Assembly: GCA_900696485.1 (NCBI GenBank)
Contig: CAADGG010000048.1
Span: 1-53,109, forward strand
Length of the DNA stretch: 53,109 nucleotides
Direction: 5' to 3'
Source of the DNA: an uncultured Pseudomonadota bacterium
GTDB taxonomy: Bacteria; Myxococcota_A; UBA9160; PR03
Made by a program: the position numbers and the translations under genes. Numbering within the stretch: the first letter of the stretch is position 1; each line of letters begins with the position of its first letter. Under the pieces are notes generated by a model, which saw only the letters and a program-made list of their open reading frames with translations, ran no database searches and was not told the origin of the DNA. This document shows positions 16,303-24,794 of this stretch, piece by piece.

Positions 16303-16869
16303 TCACGCGCTCCCGCGCGTCCCCTGCTCGTAGAGCCGATACGCGGTTTCGCGCATCCCGAGACTCCGGTAGGTCGCCTGGGCGCCGCGGTTCTCGTGCT
16401 CGACGTAGAGGCGCAGGCCGCAGACCTCCGGATCCGCCGCGGCGAGCCCGCGGACATGTTCGTGCAGGCGTCGATAGTGTCCGCGGCGCCGGTGGTCGGG
16501 ATGGACGTAGACACTCTGGATCCACCAGAACATGCCGTTGCGCCAGTCGCTCCATTCGAGCGTCAGCGCCAGCGCCGCCACGGCTACGCCGGCCTCTTCG
16601 ACCATGAGCACGCGGCCGCGATCCGGGTGCGACAGCAGCGCCGCGACGCCGGATCGAACCGTCGCGCGATCGAGTTCGAGCGCCTCGGTCTCGCGGGCCA
16701 TCGCGAGGTTGAAGCCGACCAGCACCTCGAGGTCGTCGGCGCGGGCCGTGCGGATCCGGACGTCGACCGACTCGGTTCCCGGCGACGGTCCGCGCGGGCT
16801 CTGATCGCGATCGGTGCGCCCCTCGGCGTGCTTCGTGCGCGTCCCCATCGCATTCCCCTTCGTCCTCAT
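16303..16869 (-). CDS. GNAT-family N-acetyltransferase
   Basis: The 188-residue protein is a GCN5-related acetyltransferase. VRIRTARADDLEVLVGFNLAMARETE forms the first strand and helix, and QSVYVHPDHRRRGHYRRLHEHV is the acetyl-CoA-binding beta4/alpha3 motif. GLRLYVEHENRGAQATYRSLGMRETAYRLYE is the typical C-terminal motif B. ATG 16869 overlaps the stop of the amidohydrolase gene as ATGA. An in-frame ATG at 16848 with AAGGGGA upstream is a credible alternative that removes seven residues. It is the last of three genes in an operon with an enolase-superfamily enzyme and an amidohydrolase. The substrate is unknown. Confidence 0.85.
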   Translation of the reverse strand: MRTKGNAMGTRTKHAEGRTDRDQSPRGPSPGTESVDVRIRTARADDLEVLVGFNLAMARETEALELDRATVRSGVAALLSHPDRGRVLMVEEAGVAVAALALTLEWSDWRNGMFWWIQSVYVHPDHRRRGHYRRLHEHVRGLAAADPEVCGLRLYVEHENRGAQATYRSLGMRETAYRLYEQGTRGSA

Positions 16870-18500
16870 CCGAGCCCTCCGTCGTCGTGGACGATGCGGC
16901 CGCCCGCGACGGTGCGCAGCACGCGCAGCGCCGCGATGCGATCCGGGGCGACGGCCAGGGGATCGCCGCTCAGGACCACGAGATCGGCGCGTTTTCCGGC
17001 TGCGAGCGAACCCTTCTGATGCTCCTCGAACTGCAACCAGGCGGCGTCGCGGGTGTACATCCGCAGCGCTTCGGCCGGTGACAGGGCCTGATGGGTCTCG
17101 AAGCCCTCGCGCGTGACACAGCACTGGATGGCGTGCAGGACATCGGGCGATTCCACCGGTGCATCGGAGGCTCCCCCCACGACGATCCCGGCATCGACCA
17201 GCGCGCGCAACGGATAGACATGGCGGGCGCGCTCCGGGCCGAGCCGGCGGTGGAGCCAGGCCCGCTCGGAGTGCACGAACAGCGGCTGCGTCGAGATGCA
17301 CAGCCCGAGGCGGGCGATGCGCGCGACCAGCGCGGGCGGCACCAGCGAGGCGTGCTCGATCCGGTGGCGGTGATCCCGGTGGGGTCGTTCGGCGAGCAAG
17401 CGCTCGTACAGCGCGACGCAGCGTTCCACCGCGGCATCGCCGATCGCATGGACACAGATCTGAAGCCCCGCCGCATCGGCCGCGCGCATGCGGGAGAAGA
17501 TCTCGTCTTCGGCCAGCGTCAGGAAGCCACGCTCTTCGGGCCGGTCGCTGAAAGGCTCGCGCATGCAGGCCGTGCAACTCCCGAAGGTCCCGTCCGCGAA
17601 GATCTTGAAGCCGCCGACGCGCCGGCCGGCAGCGGGGTCGTGCAGAGCGGTGCTGCGTGCGGCGACCGCCGCGTCGACGTGGCGGCCGATCAGGATCGAG
17701 TACGGTGCGAACGGCAGTTCGTCGAGCAGCAGCAGCAGCGCCAGCGATTCGAGGCGGCCGGCGGCGCCGCCGGGCCCTTCTTCGTCGCTCTGGAGCACGA
17801 CGCCGGCGGACGTGATGCCGCAGGCGGAAAGCCGCGCGAAGGAGCTGCGTGCGGTTTCTCGCAGCCGTTCGACGGACGGCGTCGGAACGGCGCCGAGCAG
17901 CTGTTGCGCGGCCGCTTCGAAGCACGCGCCGGCCGGTTCGCCGTCCGCAGTGCGTGCAATCCGTCCGCCCGGCGGATCCGGCCGGTCCGCCCGGATGCCC
18001 GCCTCCGCGAGCGCGCGCCGGTTGCCGGCGGCGCTGTGGCCGTCGTGGCCGAGGACGACGATCGGTCGGGCGCGGCTCACGGCGTCGAGCTCGGCCCGGT
18101 CCGGCAGCCGGCGTTCGACGAGCGCCTCGACGTCGAGCTGCAGACCCGCGAGCCACTCGCCCGGCGGTAGCCGGGCGTCGGCGGTACGCAACCGGTCCTG
18201 CAGCGCCGCGATGTCGGCGAGCCCGCGCAGGTCCGCATGCAGGTCGAAGTAGAGCAGCGCGATCGGGTGCAGGTGGGTATCGAGGAAGCCGGGCAGCAGG
18301 CAGCGGCCGGCGAGCGGCTGATGATGGAAGTCGCGCGCTCCGGCTGCCTGCAGCGCCGCCGCGCATTCCGCTTCGTCGCCGACCGCGAGAATGCGGTCTC
18401 CCCGCGTCGCCAGGGCCGCGGCGTGCGGCTGCTCCGCGTCGAGCGTCAGGATGTGGCCACCGGTGTAGAGCGTGGCCTCGTGCTCGGCGCCGCCGGTCAT
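16866..18500 (-). CDS. YtcJ/NfdA-like metal-dependent amidohydrolase
   Basis: The 544-residue protein has the amidohydrolase-3 layout. A beta-sandwich start (ATLYTGGHILTLDAEQP) leads to the metal motif PGFLDTHLHP (HxH), and GGFKIFADGTFGS may supply a carboxylated Lys. Then come CVHAIGDAAVE (His), RIEHASL (His) and GGASDAPVES (Asp), with a closing KRADLVVLSGDPLA strand. Relatives cleave N-substituted formamides or other amides, and the true substrate cannot be read from sequence. It overlaps the preceding and following genes by 4 nt each, so the three enzymes probably act on one compound, possibly an N-acylated amino acid or peptide. It appears cytosolic, with no signal peptide. Confidence 0.85.
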   Translation of the reverse strand: MTGGAEHEATLYTGGHILTLDAEQPHAAALATRGDRILAVGDEAECAAALQAAGARDFHHQPLAGRCLLPGFLDTHLHPIALLYFDLHADLRGLADIAALQDRLRTADARLPPGEWLAGLQLDVEALVERRLPDRAELDAVSRARPIVVLGHDGHSAAGNRRALAEAGIRADRPDPPGGRIARTADGEPAGACFEAAAQQLLGAVPTPSVERLRETARSSFARLSACGITSAGVVLQSDEEGPGGAAGRLESLALLLLLDELPFAPYSILIGRHVDAAVAARSTALHDPAAGRRVGGFKIFADGTFGSCTACMREPFSDRPEERGFLTLAEDEIFSRMRAADAAGLQICVHAIGDAAVERCVALYERLLAERPHRDHRHRIEHASLVPPALVARIARLGLCISTQPLFVHSERAWLHRRLGPERARHVYPLRALVDAGIVVGGASDAPVESPDVLHAIQCCVTREGFETHQALSPAEALRMYTRDAAWLQFEEHQKGSLAAGKRADLVVLSGDPLAVAPDRIAALRVLRTVAGGRIVHDDGGLG

Positions 18501-19681
18501 CGCTCGAGCCGCAGCGGCGGACCCGTCGCGAAGCGGTCGAGCGCGTCCTCGTCGAGTGTCACGCCGAAGCCGGGACCGTCCGGCACGCGCACGTGTCCGC
18601 CGCTGTAGTCGAGGGGCTCGACGATCAGATCGTCTTCCAACATCACGTGACCGAAGAGCTCCATCGCGTGACCGAGCACTCCGGCGCGAGCGGCGCCGAG
18701 GTGCACCTGCGCCGCCGAGGCGATGCCGAGTGGCTGGTTGTGCAGGATCGTCCCGAGTCCGCGTCGCGCGGCGTAATCGATCGCGCGCAGGGCCTGGGTG
18801 AGGCCGCCCGGCCGCTCGCTGTTGACGCCCAGCACGCGGACGGCATCCAGCTCGATGAGGGCGGTCACGTCGGTCAGCGAGAAGCAGCCCTCGTGCGCCA
18901 TCAACGGCACGTCGACGGCGCGCTGCACGCGCGCCATCGCGAGCCAGTCGTCGGCGCGCACCGGCTGCTCGGCGCAGTCGATGCCGAACGGGGCGATCGC
19001 GGCGATCGCCCGGATCGCCTGGTCGGCATCGTAGGCCTGGTTGTAGTCGACGCGCAGGCGAGCCTCCGGCCCCAGCGCCTCGCGCGCCGCGGCGACGATG
19101 GCCCGGTCCGCCGCGAGGCCCTGGCCCAGTTTCAAGCGGAAGCTGGTCGTGCCGCTGCGCTGGAACGCGAGCGCGAGCGACGTCATCGAGGCGGCATCGG
19201 TGAGCGGGATCAGCGCCGCCAGCGGCAGCGTGTCCGCGTGTCGGCCTCCCATGAAATCACAGGCCGGCCGGCCCGTGATGCGTCCCATCAGGTCGTAGCA
19301 GGCGAGGTCGACCAGACCCTTCGCCACCTCGCTGCGCGCGACGTTGGCGTCCATCCGCAGGCGCAGCGCCTCGACGTCGAAGGGGCTCGCGCCCAGCACG
19401 TAGCGGGCGAGGCCGTGGGCGACGGTGTCGATCACCTGGGCCGGCGAGACTCCTGTCTCCGGCAGCCACACGAAGGCCTCGCCGACGCCGACGCTGCCGT
19501 CCTCGGCGACCAGTCGCACGATCACGAAGTCGCCCCCGGTCCACGGCTCCTCGGCCGCGATCGCCATGCCGAGTCCGCCGGCGGACCCGGCCATCGCCTC
19601 GCGCACGGCGGCGCGGAACGGAACGTGGACGGGGACCAGTTCGATGCGGACGATGCGGGCGCTGCGCGGGGACGACGACAT
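18497..19681 (-). CDS. Enolase-superfamily enzyme (mandelate racemase/muconate lactonizing type)
   Basis: The 394-residue protein has the N-terminal capping domain and the TIM-barrel of the superfamily. Metal-ligand positions are visible as VDYNQAY (Asp), CAEQPV (Glu) and MAHEG (Glu). FRLKLG carries the Lys at the end of the second barrel strand. On the opposite face, GVNSERPGG has Asn where muconate-type enzymes have Lys and mandelate-type have Asp, and LHNQPLG follows. So the reaction (racemase, epimerase, dehydratase or cycloisomerase) is open. ATG 19681 was preferred over the longer frame, whose first 12 codons would reach into the operator region. It is first of three overlapping genes, divergent from an RpiR-type regulator. 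Confidence 0.85.
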   Translation of the reverse strand: MSSSPRSARIVRIELVPVHVPFRAAVREAMAGSAGGLGMAIAAEEPWTGGDFVIVRLVAEDGSVGVGEAFVWLPETGVSPAQVIDTVAHGLARYVLGASPFDVEALRLRMDANVARSEVAKGLVDLACYDLMGRITGRPACDFMGGRHADTLPLAALIPLTDAASMTSLALAFQRSGTTSFRLKLGQGLAADRAIVAAAREALGPEARLRVDYNQAYDADQAIRAIAAIAPFGIDCAEQPVRADDWLAMARVQRAVDVPLMAHEGCFSLTDVTALIELDAVRVLGVNSERPGGLTQALRAIDYAARRGLGTILHNQPLGIASAAQVHLGAARAGVLGHAMELFGHVMLEDDLIVEPLDYSGGHVRVPDGPGFGVTLDEDALDRFATGPPLRLER

Positions 19682-19713
19682 GCGGCGATTGTAACGAACG
19701 GTTCTCTCGCTTA

Positions 19714-19740
19714 GCATCCTGAAATGGACGTTTCAGATGC
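19714..19740. promoter_or_regulatory. Palindromic operator overlapping the rpiR-type start
   Basis: CTGAAA-TGGACG-TTTCAG (19719-19736) is a perfect dyad. With GCAT/ATGC at its flanks it extends to 19714-19740 with one bulged base. It overlaps the ATG of the regulator gene at 19724 and lies 33 nt from the start of the divergent enzyme operon. TGAAA/TTTCA half-sites are typical for RpiR-family repressors, so autoregulation and control of the divergent operon are likely. Confidence 0.6.
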
Positions 19741-20680
19741 TTCCCGTCCCGCTCGACCCGGCGCCCGACTCCGCCCGCGGACGGCCGGGCGCGCGCGTGG
19801 GCCGCGCGACGAACCGGCGGCGCCGAGCGCCGCGCTCCCGGCGGCGTTGGCCGCGGCCCGGGAGCGCCTGTCGCCAGCCGAGCGCCGCGTCGCCGAAGTG
19901 GTCGCCGGCGATCCCGAAGCCGTCGCGTTCGGCACCGTCGCGCAGTTGGCGCGCCGCGCCGGAACCAGCGGCGCGAGCGTCGTCCGGCTCGCCGATCGGC
20001 TCGGCTATCGCGGCTTCGTGGGTCTGCAGGACGCCGTGCGCCGGGATCTCCGCCAGCGGCTGCGGCCGGCCGCCGAGCGAATCCGCAGCGCGGCGGCCGG
20101 ACGCGACGACGTGTTGCGGCGCGTGCTGGACGTCGAGCTGGCGAATCTCCGCCTGACCCTCGAAGGCCTCGATCCGCGCAGCTTCGGCGCTGCCGTCGCA
20201 CGCCTGGCGGCGCGCCAGCAGCGCGTCTTCGTCGTCGCGAGTGAACAGGCGCGCGGCATCGGTCTGCTCTTCGCCGGCGAACTCCGCATCGTGCGCGATG
20301 GCGTGCAGCAGATCGAGGGTTCGTCGTTCCGCGTGACGACGGAGCTGGCAGGCCTCGGCCCCGAGGACACCGTCGTCTGGATGGACTTGCGCCGGCACGA
20401 GCGCTGGCTGCTCGAGGCGTTCGAACAGGCCCGCACGAGCGGCGCCGCCCACATCGCCATCACCGATTCGGAGTTCTCCCCGCTGGCCGATGGTGCGATG
20501 GCCACGTTGACGGTGGCGGCGGCAGGGGCCGGCCCGTTCGATAGCCATGTCGGCATGCTGGCGATCGGCAATGCGCTGCTGGCGGGCGTCGCAGCGCGGT
20601 TGCAGCGCAGTCTGACCCGTCGTCTCGACGCGCTCGAGGGGGTCTGGGCGGCGCAGCGGGCCCTCGTCGAACCGAGATGA
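19724..20680 (+). CDS. RpiR/MurR-family transcriptional regulator
   Basis: The 318-residue protein has a basic, low-complexity N-terminus of about 45 residues, then the RpiR helix-turn-helix: LSPAERRVAEVVAGDPEAVAFGTVAQLARRAGTSGASVVRLADRLGY. A C-terminal SIS sugar-isomerase-like domain follows (RQQRVFVVASEQARGIGLLFAGELRIV through FDSHVGMLAIGNALLAGVAARL). SIS domains usually sense phosphorylated sugars or cell-wall amino sugars. It reads away from the enolase/amidohydrolase/acetyltransferase operon across a 42-nt gap with a dyad operator, so it most likely controls that operon. ATG 19724 is used; a later start near the helix-turn-helix cannot be excluded. Confidence 0.85.
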   Translation: MDVSDASRPARPGARLRPRTAGRARGPRDEPAAPSAALPAALAAARERLSPAERRVAEVVAGDPEAVAFGTVAQLARRAGTSGASVVRLADRLGYRGFVGLQDAVRRDLRQRLRPAAERIRSAAAGRDDVLRRVLDVELANLRLTLEGLDPRSFGAAVARLAARQQRVFVVASEQARGIGLLFAGELRIVRDGVQQIEGSSFRVTTELAGLGPEDTVVWMDLRRHERWLLEAFEQARTSGAAHIAITDSEFSPLADGAMATLTVAAAGAGPFDSHVGMLAIGNALLAGVAARLQRSLTRRLDALEGVWAAQRALVEPR

Positions 20681-20704
20681 TCGGGCGGCCTGCCGATCGC
20701 CCTT

Positions 20705-20732
20705 ACTGACCGATACCCGACCTCCGGTCAGC
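20705..20732. promoter_or_regulatory. Palindromic operator upstream of dxs (site 1)
   Basis: CTGACCG (20706-20712) and CGGTCAG (20725-20731) are inverted with a 12-nt gap. The same arms, the same gap, and matching extra bases (ACTGACCGAT and TCCGGTCAGCG) recur at 24558-24585 before the tetR gene. The site lies about 50 nt upstream of dxs. It is probably bound by the TetR-family protein encoded within the hopanoid cluster. Confidence 0.65.
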
Positions 20733-20779
20733 GATCAGGCCTTGCTGCGCGGTGTCCTGGAGAGGGATCCTGCGCCGCG

Positions 20780-22594
20780 GTGGGTGAGGCTCTCTCTTTG
20801 ATTCCGGACAGTCTGCTCGACGCGATCCGCGAACCCGCGGATCTGCGCCGGCTTCCGCACGCGTCGCTGCCGCGTGTCGTCGACGAGCTGCGCGAGCGCC
20901 TGATCGAACTCGGGGCGAGCCGGGGCGGTCACTTCGCCGGCAGCCTCGGCGTCGTCGAACTGACCGTCGCCTTGCACGCGATCTTCGAAACCCCGCGTGA
21001 CCGCATCGTGTGGGATGTGGGCCATCAGGGCTATGGACACAAAGCGCTGACCGGTCGACTCGACAGTCTCGCACAGATCCGTCGGGCCGAGGGGCCGAGC
21101 GGTTTCCTGCGCCGCTCGGAGAGTCCCTTCGATGTGTTCGGTGCCGGCCATGCCGGGACCTCGATCTCGGCGGCGCTCGGCATTGCCGAGGCGCTGCGCC
21201 GGCGTGGTGAGGACGCGCACGCGGTGGCCGTGATCGGCGACGGCGGCGCGACGGCAGGGATGGCTTTCGAAGCGCTGAACCACGCCGGGGAACTCGCCGC
21301 GCTCGGTCCTGCGTTGCGCGTCGTCTACAACGAGAACGGCATGTCGATCGCGCCGAACGTGGGCGGGCTGTCGCGGAGCGGCGACGTGCGCGGCTACTGC
21401 GCGGCGCTCGGTCTGCCGGTGATCGGCCCGGTCGACGGCCACGATCTGGAGGCCTTGCTGCGGGCCGTTGCGGAGCTGCGTGCGCAGTCGGGACCGGCGG
21501 TGTTGCATGTCCGGACGCGCAAGGGCAAGGGCTTCGCGCCGGCGGAAGCCGATCCCTACCGCTGGCATGCCACCGGGCCGTTCGAGCGCGCGGGGGGCAC
21601 GCGCCCTGCCGGCACGTCCGGGCCGCCGAGCTGGACAGCGTGTTTTGCCGAAGCCCTCATGCGGATCGCCGCGCGCGATCCGCGCGTGGTCGCGATCACC
21701 GCGGCGATGCCCGACGGCACGGGCATCGATCGCTTTGCCGAGCGCTTTCCGGAGCGGGTCTACGATGTCGGCATCGCCGAGCAGCATGGCGTGACGTTCG
21801 CCGCAGGACTCGCCAGTGAAGGCCTGCGTCCGGTCTGTGCGATCTACTCGAGCTTCTTGCAGCGCGGCTTCGACCAGATCGCCCACGACGTCGCGCTGCA
21901 GGACCTGCCGGTGACGTTCGCCATCGATCGCGCCGGCCTCGTCGGTGCCGACGGGCCGACGCACCACGGGGTTCTCGATCTCGCCTACCTGCGTGCCATC
22001 CCGGGGCTCGTGGTCGCGGCTCCGCGCGACGAGAACCAGCTCCAGCACCTGTTGGCGACGGCGATCGAATCGGGCCGGCCGTTCGCGCTGCGTTTCCCGC
22101 GCGGGGCGGCCTGCGGCGTCGCGCTCGATCCGGATCCGAAGCCGCTCCCGATCGGCCGCGGGGAGCTGCTGCAGGACGGGACCGACGTGGCGCTGGTGGC
22201 GCTGGGCAAGACCGTCCCGGTGGCCCTCGCAGCCGCCGCTCGGCTCGCCGCCGCCGGCGTCTCGGCGGCGGTCCTGGACGCTCGCTTCGTCAAACCGCTC
22301 GACGAGGAGCGGCTCGGCGAGCTCGCCGATCGCATCGGCGTGGTCCTCACCGTGGAGGATCACCTGCTGGCCGGCGGCTTCGGCAGCGCGGTGCTGGAAC
22401 TGCTGGCGTCGCGTTCGCCCGGCACGCGGGTCCGGCGGATCGGCATCGACGACCGGTTCGTCGAGCACGCCGAGCAGGACGACCAGTGGCGTCAGGTCGG
22501 TCTCGATGTCGCGACGATCGCCGATGCGGCGCTCGCCGCGCTGGCGGCGAGCGCACCTCCGGGGGGGCGCCAGAGCGAGCGAGGCCGCCGATGA
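20780..22594 (+). CDS. dxs: 1-deoxy-D-xylulose-5-phosphate synthase
   Basis: This thiamine-diphosphate enzyme condenses pyruvate and glyceraldehyde 3-phosphate, the first step of the MEP isoprenoid pathway. The 604-residue product shows DVGHQGYGHKALTGR, SPFDVFGAGHAGTSIS, the cofactor motif VIGDGGATAGMAFEALNHAG, GPVDGHD, the catalytic-Glu segment VGIAEQHGVTFAAGLA, and DGPTHHGVLDLAYLR. GTG 20780 is used, although GGAGAGGG is 13 nt away and a TTG at 20799 is possible. The C-terminal end overlaps hpnD as ATGA. Its place at the head of a squalene/hopanoid operon means precursor supply is co-regulated with hopanoid output. Confidence 0.95.
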   Translation: MGEALSLIPDSLLDAIREPADLRRLPHASLPRVVDELRERLIELGASRGGHFAGSLGVVELTVALHAIFETPRDRIVWDVGHQGYGHKALTGRLDSLAQIRRAEGPSGFLRRSESPFDVFGAGHAGTSISAALGIAEALRRRGEDAHAVAVIGDGGATAGMAFEALNHAGELAALGPALRVVYNENGMSIAPNVGGLSRSGDVRGYCAALGLPVIGPVDGHDLEALLRAVAELRAQSGPAVLHVRTRKGKGFAPAEADPYRWHATGPFERAGGTRPAGTSGPPSWTACFAEALMRIAARDPRVVAITAAMPDGTGIDRFAERFPERVYDVGIAEQHGVTFAAGLASEGLRPVCAIYSSFLQRGFDQIAHDVALQDLPVTFAIDRAGLVGADGPTHHGVLDLAYLRAIPGLVVAAPRDENQLQHLLATAIESGRPFALRFPRGAACGVALDPDPKPLPIGRGELLQDGTDVALVALGKTVPVALAAAARLAAAGVSAAVLDARFVKPLDEERLGELADRIGVVLTVEDHLLAGGFGSAVLELLASRSPGTRVRRIGIDDRFVEHAEQDDQWRQVGLDVATIADAALAALAASAPPGGRQSERGRR

Positions 22595-23508
22595 GCGAAC
22601 CCGCCCTCACGCCGGGGCTCCGTGCGGCCTACCAACACTGCGCGGGGATCCTCGAGCGCAGCGGATCGAGCTTTGCCGCTGCGTTCTGGATGCTGCCGGC
22701 GCCGCAGCGCCGCGCGCTGCACGCCGTCTACGCGTTCTGCCGCCTCGCCGACGACGTGGCCGACGATCCGACCGTGCGCGGGGATCGCCAACGTCTGCTC
22801 GAGCGCTGGCGTGCCGAACTCGGCGCGGCCTATCGCGGCGACGCCACGCATCCGGTGGGCATCGCGCTGGGCGATGCCGTGCGACGCTTCCAGCTTCCGC
22901 AGGACGTCTTCCTGGATCTGCTGCGCGGGGTCGAGTCGGACCTGGCCGGCGAGCAGATCGAGACCTGGGCCGACCTCGAGCGATACTGCTATCGCGTGGC
23001 CTCCACCGTCGGCCTGCTGCTGGTGCGGGTTCTCGGCGCGCGTCACCCGGACTCCCTCGAGTACGCCCGGCAGATGGGCATTGCCGTGCAGCTCACGAAC
23101 GTGCTGCGCGATGTCGGGGAAGACGCCGCAGCCGGACGGATCTACCTGGCGCGCGAGGATCTGGCGCGCATGCACGTGCCGCCGGAAAGCCTGCGCGACG
23201 GGAAGCTGACCGAGGAGATCCGGCTGCTGCTCGCGCTCTATGCCGAGCGCGCGCGGATCCGTTTCGAGGCGGCCGCCCGGCTGCTGCCCGCCGAGGATCG
23301 GCGCGTCCTGCGGCCCGCCGAAGCGATGGGCCGGATCTATCGCGCGTTGCTCGAGGAGCTGTCGCGTCAGGGCTTCCCGTGCCTCGGGCCGGCCATCCGG
23401 CTCTCGAAGCCGCGCCGGCTCGCGATTGCGGCAGGGACCTGGCTCGGTGTCGGCATGCCGTGGCTCGGACTCGCGGAACGACGTCGCGAGAGGAGAGCGC
23501 GACGATGA
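22591..23508 (+). CDS. hpnD: Presqualene diphosphate synthase HpnD
   Basis: This trans-prenyltransferase joins two farnesyl diphosphates into presqualene diphosphate, the first step of the bacterial three-enzyme squalene route. The 305-residue protein has the two Asp-rich metal motifs: YAFCRLADDVADDP early, and QLTNVLRDVGEDAAAGRIYLAREDL later. It also has RYCYRVASTVGLL between them. These match squalene/phytoene synthases, and its partners HpnC and HpnE in the same cluster point to HpnD. It overlaps dxs and fni by 4 nt each. It is a peripheral membrane or cytosolic enzyme. Confidence 0.92.
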   Translation: MSEPALTPGLRAAYQHCAGILERSGSSFAAAFWMLPAPQRRALHAVYAFCRLADDVADDPTVRGDRQRLLERWRAELGAAYRGDATHPVGIALGDAVRRFQLPQDVFLDLLRGVESDLAGEQIETWADLERYCYRVASTVGLLLVRVLGARHPDSLEYARQMGIAVQLTNVLRDVGEDAAAGRIYLAREDLARMHVPPESLRDGKLTEEIRLLLALYAERARIRFEAAARLLPAEDRRVLRPAEAMGRIYRALLEELSRQGFPCLGPAIRLSKPRRLAIAAGTWLGVGMPWLGLAERRRERRARR

Positions 23509-24617
23509 CGGACCTTCCGAAGCGGAAGCTCGAGCACCTCGAACTCTGTATCCGGGAGGATGTGGAGTCGCAACGCAGCACGCTCCTCGACGAAGTGCAG
23601 CTCCTCCACGAAGCGCTCCCGGATCTCGCGTGGCACGAGGTGGATGCTTCGGTCGAACTGCTCGGACGCCAGCTGCAAGCGCCGTTGCTGATCACCGGCA
23701 TGACCGGTGGCACCGGCGAGGCGCGCGAGATCAACCTCGCCCTCGCGATGGCCGCCCAGAAGAACGGTTTCGGCATCGGGGTCGGTTCGCAGCGGGCGAT
23801 GCTGCTCGACCCGTCGCTGGTGGAAACCTACCGCCTGCGCGACGTGGCTCCCGACGTGTTGCTGCTCGCGAATCTCGGGGCGGTCCAGGCGCGCGAAGTC
23901 GGGCCGGAGCGTGTCGCCGCGCTGGCCGGGGCGATCGGTGCCGACGCGGTCTGCATCCATCTCAACGCGGCGCAGGAGCTGGTGCAGGACGACGGCGATC
24001 GAGATTTCCGCGGACTGCTGGGAGCGCTCTCGGAGTTGGTGCAGGAGCTGCCGCTTCCGGTGATCGTCAAGGAGACCGGCTGCGGACTGGCGCCGAACAC
24101 GCTGGCGCGGCTGCGCGCGGCAGGCGTGCGCTGGGTCGATGTCGCCGGCGCCGGCGGGACGAGCTGGGCCGGCGTCGAAGCGCTGCGCGGCTCGGTCCGG
24201 CAGCGGGCGCTCGGCAGCGTCCTGCGCGAATGGGGCATTCCGACCGCCGCGTCGGTCGTCTACGCCGAGCGCGCCGGGCTCGACGTGATCGCCTCCGGCG
24301 GGATCCGCAGCGCCCTCGACGTCGCGCGCGCCCTGGCGCTCGGGGCGCAGGTCGTCGGGCTCGCCTTGCCGTTCCTGCGTGCGTGGGCGGAAGGGGGCGC
24401 CGAGTCGGTCCTGCGCACCGCGGAGTCCCTCAGCGAGGGCCTGCGCGCCGTGATGGCGCTCACCGGAGCGCGACGGGTCGCGGATCTGCGCAGCGTTCCG
24501 CGCGTCCTCGGCCCGGAGCTCGGGCGCTGGATCGACCGGGACGGGGCCAGCGCGCCAACTGACCGATCCGGCCGTTCCGGTCAGCGGTCCCCGGGTGTCG
24601 AAAGCCGCAAAATTTGA
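23505..24617 (+). CDS. fni: Type 2 isopentenyl-diphosphate isomerase
   Basis: This FMN- and NADPH-dependent enzyme interconverts IPP and DMAPP. The 370-residue product contains RKLEHLELC at the start, LITGMTGGTGEAREINLALAMAAQKNGFGIGVGSQRAML, NAAQELVQDDGDRDF, VKETGCGL and VDVAGAGGTSWAGVE, all typical of the type 2 family. ATG 23505 overlaps the hpnD stop and follows GAGGAGAG. The last 20 or so residues (SAPTDRSGRSGQRSPG...) extend past the usual end and are encoded by DNA holding a palindromic operator (24558-24585). That tail may therefore be read-through of regulatory DNA rather than functional protein. Confidence 0.93.
   Translation: MTDLPKRKLEHLELCIREDVESQRSTLLDEVQLLHEALPDLAWHEVDASVELLGRQLQAPLLITGMTGGTGEAREINLALAMAAQKNGFGIGVGSQRAMLLDPSLVETYRLRDVAPDVLLLANLGAVQAREVGPERVAALAGAIGADAVCIHLNAAQELVQDDGDRDFRGLLGALSELVQELPLPVIVKETGCGLAPNTLARLRAAGVRWVDVAGAGGTSWAGVEALRGSVRQRALGSVLREWGIPTAASVVYAERAGLDVIASGGIRSALDVARALALGAQVVGLALPFLRAWAEGGAESVLRTAESLSEGLRAVMALTGARRVADLRSVPRVLGPELGRWIDRDGASAPTDRSGRSGQRSPGVESRKI
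24558..24585. promoter_or_regulatory. Palindromic operator upstream of tetR (site 2)
   Basis: CTGACCG (24559-24565) and CGGTCAG (24578-24584) are inverted with a 12-nt gap, the same architecture as site 1 at 20705-20732. It lies inside the 3' end of fni and 210 nt before the tetR start. The TetR-family product is the obvious candidate to bind both sites. Confidence 0.65.
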
Positions 24618-24752
24618 AACCGTCTCAGGCCAGACGCGTCGAAGCGCAGACTGCGCGGTCGCCGGGGAGTCCGTCGTGGCATGGCCCGGCAGGGCTTGGC
24701 CTATCTTCGTGCGGCTCGTCGTCGCAGGTTGCGTTGTCGTGTGTTCTGTCGT

Positions 24753-24776
24753 CGATTCGGTCGGCGATTCGGTCGG
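24753..24776 (+). repeat. 12-bp tandem repeat in tetR leader
   Basis: CGATTCGGTCGG is repeated twice without gap, followed by a further CGA, in the 177-nt gap between fni and tetR. It may be a simple slippage product. No other element was recognised in this leader. Confidence 0.5.
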
Positions 24777-24794
24777 CGAAGGGGGGCGTTACTG

